Shown here: one piece after another, positions 60,834 through 64,000 of the stretch
How positions within the stretch are numbered: the stretch's first letter is position 1
Layout of the letters: each line of letters starts with the position of its first letter
Source: JALEFZ01 sp039820545
Lineage (GTDB): Bacteria > Bacteroidota > Bacteroidia > J057
Reading direction: 5' to 3'
NCBI GenBank assembly: GCA_039820545.1
Contig: JBCBPW010000029.1
Span: 8,480-72,479, forward strand
DNA length: 64,000 bases
Notes under the pieces: generated by a model
What the model was told of the DNA's origin: nothing
What the model saw: only the letters and a program-made list of their open reading frames with translations
The model's database searches: none
Translations under genes and position numbers: made by a program

Positions 60834-61661
60834 ATGGAGCAACCGATTAAGGTATTTATTTCTTATTCATGGGACAGTGAGGACCATAAGACATGGGTTA
60901 GAAACCTATCTGCCAGACTCAGGCAAGATGGAGTAGATGCCCAAATAGATCAGTATAATTCTCTTTTGGCAAGGGATCTCAGGCACTATATGGAGGAAAA
61001 GCTCAGGGAGGCTGATAAAGTCATCCTCATTTTTACCCCAAAATATAAGACAAAAGTAGATGCTAGGGAGGGGGCTTCTTCTTATGAATATGGGATCATC
61101 CTTACAGAGTGGACAGAGGATAAAAGTAAGATGAAGAAATTTATCCCTGTACTACGTGACGGAGAACCTACAGACGCTATTCCGATATTTGCACGAAGCT
61201 TTATTTATTCAGATATGAGGGAAGGTCAGGATATAGAAGAGGGGTATAAGATCCTACTTCGCACCATTTATGAAAGCCCTGAATACGAAGCACCTGCGAT
61301 AGGAAAAGTGCCCGACTTCATTAAGAAAAAAACAGCCGCAACTCCTCAGTCTGACACTTCCATTTCCCAGCAGATCACAGAAAGTCAAGAGGTCCACCAA
61401 CAGAAAAAATTATCTGCCGAACACAAACGTAGACTAAAAGAAATGATCGATGAGAATCAACTTCAAAGCGTCATTGAGAAGATTATCCAATATGCTGAGG
61501 AGCACAATCAGACTACACTGACCGATCAAGCCCAACAACTTCAACGACAATACAATAGTTGGAAAGAATATCAAATGCTGGGGCTTTTTTCACATTCAGA
61601 GGAAGGACGCACCATCAGCAAGATTACACATTCGTTGTTTCAGTTGATAAAAAAGATGTAG
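60834..61661 (+). CDS. SEFIR (TIR-like) domain protein with C-terminal effector-associated domain
   Basis: 275 residues, cytoplasmic. The N-terminal ~150 residues are a SEFIR domain of the TIR superfamily: KVFISYSWDSEDHKTWVRNL, GVDAQIDQYNS, DLRHYMEEKLREADKVILIF, TPKYKTK, then ASSYEYGIIL with Glu85 at the place of the catalytic Glu of TIR NADases. After a Gln/Ser-rich linker, residues ~195-275 are helical (SAEHKRRLKEMIDENQLQSV, then YNSWKEYQMLGLFSHSEEG and ITHSLFQLIKKM) and resemble effector-associated domain EAD11, an adaptor module of bacterial NTPase conflict systems. The ATG at 60834 is preferred to an in-frame TTG at 60801. It is first of a co-directional three-gene cluster. It probably degrades NAD or signals on infection (inference). 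Confidence 0.82.
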   Translation: MEQPIKVFISYSWDSEDHKTWVRNLSARLRQDGVDAQIDQYNSLLARDLRHYMEEKLREADKVILIFTPKYKTKVDAREGASSYEYGIILTEWTEDKSKMKKFIPVLRDGEPTDAIPIFARSFIYSDMREGQDIEEGYKILLRTIYESPEYEAPAIGKVPDFIKKKTAATPQSDTSISQQITESQEVHQQKKLSAEHKRRLKEMIDENQLQSVIEKIIQYAEEHNQTTLTDQAQQLQRQYNSWKEYQMLGLFSHSEEGRTISKITHSLFQLIKKM

Positions 61662-61723
61662 CGTTAGAGTTATCATCCATAAATCTTAAACTCTCTTATC
61701 ATTAAAACATATTTTCATAGCTT

Positions 61724-63235
61724 ATGATAGGTACTTACAACGACAATCCTAGTGTAAACTGTGATTTAGAGCGTATTCAATGGCGCGATCAAATCATCAA
61801 ACAAATCGTACATGCTTCTCCCCCAAAAGTTATGGGAATACATGGTACATGGGGAACAGGTAAGACGAGTTTGCTTGCCCAGATGTATACAGAGCTAGGA
61901 GGGGATTCTGCATTTAAGGCTCAGGAGAAGAAGCCTAAAAGAAAGTTTCTGGAGGAATTTCGTACCAAGTTCGGGAAAGAAGCAGATGCCTTTCATCCAG
62001 TATGGTTTGAGGCATGGCAATATCAGCATGAGTCTAATATCCTGCTTGCATTGCTCAAAGAAATACGTGATCAATTAACCTTTGCTTACAAGGCGAAAAA
62101 TCGCATCATGGAAGATGGGATGATTGCTATGGCGGGGCTTACACAAAGTGTTTCCTTTAAATTTGACGCTTTCGGAGCAAAGTTCGGGATAAAGAATGTC
62201 TACAAGAACTTTAAGAACGCCCAGTCAGATCTTCAAAAAGAGCGACTATCGGAGCCTCTGGACGCTATTGTCCAAAAGAAAATGCTCCAAGAGGCCATTG
62301 ATCAACTGTTAAAAATCGATCTCATCATCAAGGATAGGCCAGGAAAAGTCAAAATAAGTAAACGAAAAGCCGTTATCTTCATAGATGATCTAGACCGATG
62401 TCAACCTGATGTTGCCTTCCGTATCCTTGAGTCTATTAAGGTATATCTCAACCTTGAAAACTGTATTTTTGTCCTGGGAATGGACGTGAGAGCTGTTGAA
62501 CAAACACTGGCTACCTACTATGGTATGCAGTTGATCCATGAATATAACCATGAAAACACTCCTGATCAAAATCAGAATAACTGGAAACTTCGAAATCTCT
62601 CTAGGCTTTATATAGAGAAGATTTGTCAGGACATGTATCATATTCCTGTATTGACACCTCAGCAAAAAGAAAAATATTTCCTTCAGCTTTTAGGGGCAAA
62701 AATATCCGATTATCCTGAGTTACTAATCAAGCTCAGTAAGGTCGTTGCAGACTTCAATATACTTCCTCCCTTTCCAAGATCTATTAAGATATATGTCAAC
62801 GTTTTACTTTTTCATTTAAATAACAAGGATATCTGTTCCTTTATTCTAGAAGAAGGGACTCCTGATTATCAGGATCGCCTAAATGCCTTTTTAATCATAA
62901 CTTACTTGTACGCATTTCATTTTGAAATATATCAGTTGAGCTACCTTTACGAAGCCTTCTATAATGAGGAATTTTTACCCTATTGTACAGAACAAGCGAA
63001 AGTCAAGGATATTGCCTCCTCTCATCATGCTATACATCCAGATTTAGCTTATTTGATCATGCCTAATAATCCCAAAAATCCAAAGGATCAAATTGAAATA
63101 GGGGAATTAGAGCAAGAGGCTCCCTTAACAAAAAACTATCCTAACCGAGACTTCCGCCGCGTCTTGTGGATCCGCCAACTAGTTGAGGATGCGGGCACAA
63201 TTACCCCGCCTACTCTAAATAAACTTAAGCTATGA
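61724..63235 (+). CDS. KAP-family P-loop NTPase
   Basis: 503 residues. The KAP NTPase features are clear: Walker A GTWGTGKTSLL (residues 41-51), the family phrase HPVWFEAWQYQHESNI, Walker B AVIFIDDLDRCQPD (Asp221/Asp222), then ENCIFVLGMDVRAVEQTL (sensor-like Asp). KAP proteins are AAA+/STAND-related NTPases that occur in phage-defence systems. The usual inserted transmembrane helices are not seen, so this one is probably soluble. The N-terminus starts almost at the NTPase and no effector domain is attached, so it likely acts as a switch for the SEFIR protein encoded 62 bases upstream. Its TGA stop overlaps the NACHT gene start (ATGA). Confidence 0.87.
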   Translation: MIGTYNDNPSVNCDLERIQWRDQIIKQIVHASPPKVMGIHGTWGTGKTSLLAQMYTELGGDSAFKAQEKKPKRKFLEEFRTKFGKEADAFHPVWFEAWQYQHESNILLALLKEIRDQLTFAYKAKNRIMEDGMIAMAGLTQSVSFKFDAFGAKFGIKNVYKNFKNAQSDLQKERLSEPLDAIVQKKMLQEAIDQLLKIDLIIKDRPGKVKISKRKAVIFIDDLDRCQPDVAFRILESIKVYLNLENCIFVLGMDVRAVEQTLATYYGMQLIHEYNHENTPDQNQNNWKLRNLSRLYIEKICQDMYHIPVLTPQQKEKYFLQLLGAKISDYPELLIKLSKVVADFNILPPFPRSIKIYVNVLLFHLNNKDICSFILEEGTPDYQDRLNAFLIITYLYAFHFEIYQLSYLYEAFYNEEFLPYCTEQAKVKDIASSHHAIHPDLAYLIMPNNPKNPKDQIEIGELEQEAPLTKNYPNRDFRRVLWIRQLVEDAGTITPPTLNKLKL

Positions 63236-64000
63236 ATCCTCTCAAATTATCTAATCATAAATTTATACAGGAATATCAAAGGGCAATCCGCAGCTTTCAC
63301 CAGTATATCAGATCTGATGAGGCGATGGTTCCAGATGGTGATATTTCTATGGTTAGGAGTGATCATATGTATGTAGAGCCTCTACTCTCTCACAACTACA
63401 TAGATCCACAAGTCGATCCGTCTTCTAGAGATGATCTGATCAGATTGGCTGATATGTTTAATCCAGACTACCAAGTGATTTTTATACTTGGAGATCCTGG
63501 TATGGGAAAAAGTACACTGATAGAACGAATCGCAACGATCCTCAGCCGATCCGAATCTTCTAATATGGCAGAACTCGGTAAAGAGATGGTTCCTTTTCCT
63601 ATCATTCTTCGCAATATTAAATACGATAGTATCACGAACTGGGAAAGTTTAATTGATGCTTATTTTCAGGAACCTCACCTCAAAGATTTAGATTATCATA
63701 AAAATAAAACACTTGTTTTAGAACTTTTTGAGAGAGGGCAAGCATTTGTCCTCATGGATGGTCTAGATGAAATCAGCTCTCCCCAGCTAAGGAGAAATCT
63801 TTCACATGTGGTAAAAGATGGCTTAAACCAATATAAAAAAGGTTATTGGTGGTTCACAACTAGAATTGTAGGATTCAACCAGGAAAAATTTTTCCTAACC
63901 CCTGAAGGAGAAAAAAATAATCCTGACAATATATTCATTACGGATATATTTAGAGAACAGTCAGGTGATCAGAAGTCAGAGGAACTAGAAGTCCCCTTGC
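63232..64000 (+). CDS. NACHT-domain STAND NTPase (cut by right edge)
   Basis: I translated the open frame from ATG at 63232; 256 codons are visible and the reading continues past the edge. Residues ~1-80 are a helical N-terminal region (FIQEYQRAIRSFHQYI, then DHMYVEPLLSHNYI). The NACHT core follows: Walker A FILGDPGMGKSTLIERI (residues 84-100), Walker B AFVLMDGLDEI (171-181) and the sensor-like FTTRIVGF (208-215). NACHT proteins sense infection through C-terminal repeats and oligomerise. That C-terminal part, and any effector domain, lies outside the window. It shares an ATGA overlap with the KAP gene and so is translated with it. Function inferred from the family: intracellular danger sensor in a conflict system. 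Confidence 0.85.
   Translation, partial: MNPLKLSNHKFIQEYQRAIRSFHQYIRSDEAMVPDGDISMVRSDHMYVEPLLSHNYIDPQVDPSSRDDLIRLADMFNPDYQVIFILGDPGMGKSTLIERIATILSRSESSNMAELGKEMVPFPIILRNIKYDSITNWESLIDAYFQEPHLKDLDYHKNKTLVLELFERGQAFVLMDGLDEISSPQLRRNLSHVVKDGLNQYKKGYWWFTTRIVGFNQEKFFLTPEGEKNNPDNIFITDIFREQSGDQKSEELEVPL

Noticed and set aside
61724..63235. KAP gene as a plain DNA-repair ATPase
   Set aside because: The WFEAWQYQ phrase and IDDLDRC Walker B are KAP-specific, and the SEFIR and NACHT neighbours do not fit repair.

Overview
The window is chromosomal DNA from a member of the Bacteroidota, probably Saprospiria or a related marine/gliding lineage (the class is an inference). The evidence is: several proteins ending in type IX secretion (T9SS) type A sorting tails, a four-gene array with gliding-motility-type (type B) C-terminal domains, Oar-like and carboxypeptidase-regulatory TonB-dependent receptors, promoters resembling TTTG-N~19-TAnnTTTG, and a near absence of Shine-Dalgarno motifs. 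No rRNA, tRNA, CRISPR array or intact insertion sequence was seen.

Layout. 1-5022 (minus strand): cysQ (cut by the left edge), trxB, a periplasmic FKBP isomerase, and a coupled pair of membrane-anchored PKD-like proteins, one carrying a TonB C-terminus. 5100-5550 is a structured non-coding leader. 5550-19998: a tail-anchored unknown, a glycosyltransferase, a 1383-residue secreted amidase with CUB and LamG-like modules, a Coq7-like protein, a PLP aminotransferase, a TIGR01777 epimerase-like protein, a dockerin-like/T9SS protein with a fibre-like partner, and lineage-specific unknowns. 20120-25817: a GH3-like/beta-lactamase-like fusion and parE. 26256-38447: an IscA-type protein, a penicillin-acylase-family hydrolase, an MBL-fold hydrolase, an FG-GAP T9SS protein, a GntP permease and a large Oar-like TonB receptor. 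38871-47645: a two-component system with a lipoprotein-type histidine kinase, a DUF2891 lipoprotein, and divergent secreted subtilisin and M57 metalloprotease genes.

47775-51129 looks like a metal-uptake operon: a His-rich protein, a TonB receptor and a lipoprotein. 51422-56405 is a tandem array of four paralogous T9SS type B cargo genes. 56698-60618 holds an aldehyde dehydrogenase, a GH97 glycosidase and a small membrane protein, closed by a strong terminator.

60834 to the right edge is the most interesting part. An A+T-richer, co-directional cluster encodes a SEFIR(TIR-like)-effector-associated-domain protein, a KAP-family P-loop NTPase and a NACHT STAND NTPase (cut by the edge), the last two translationally coupled. 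The domain content strongly suggests a sensor/amplifier/effector conflict (anti-phage) system. The exact three-gene combination may be undescribed.
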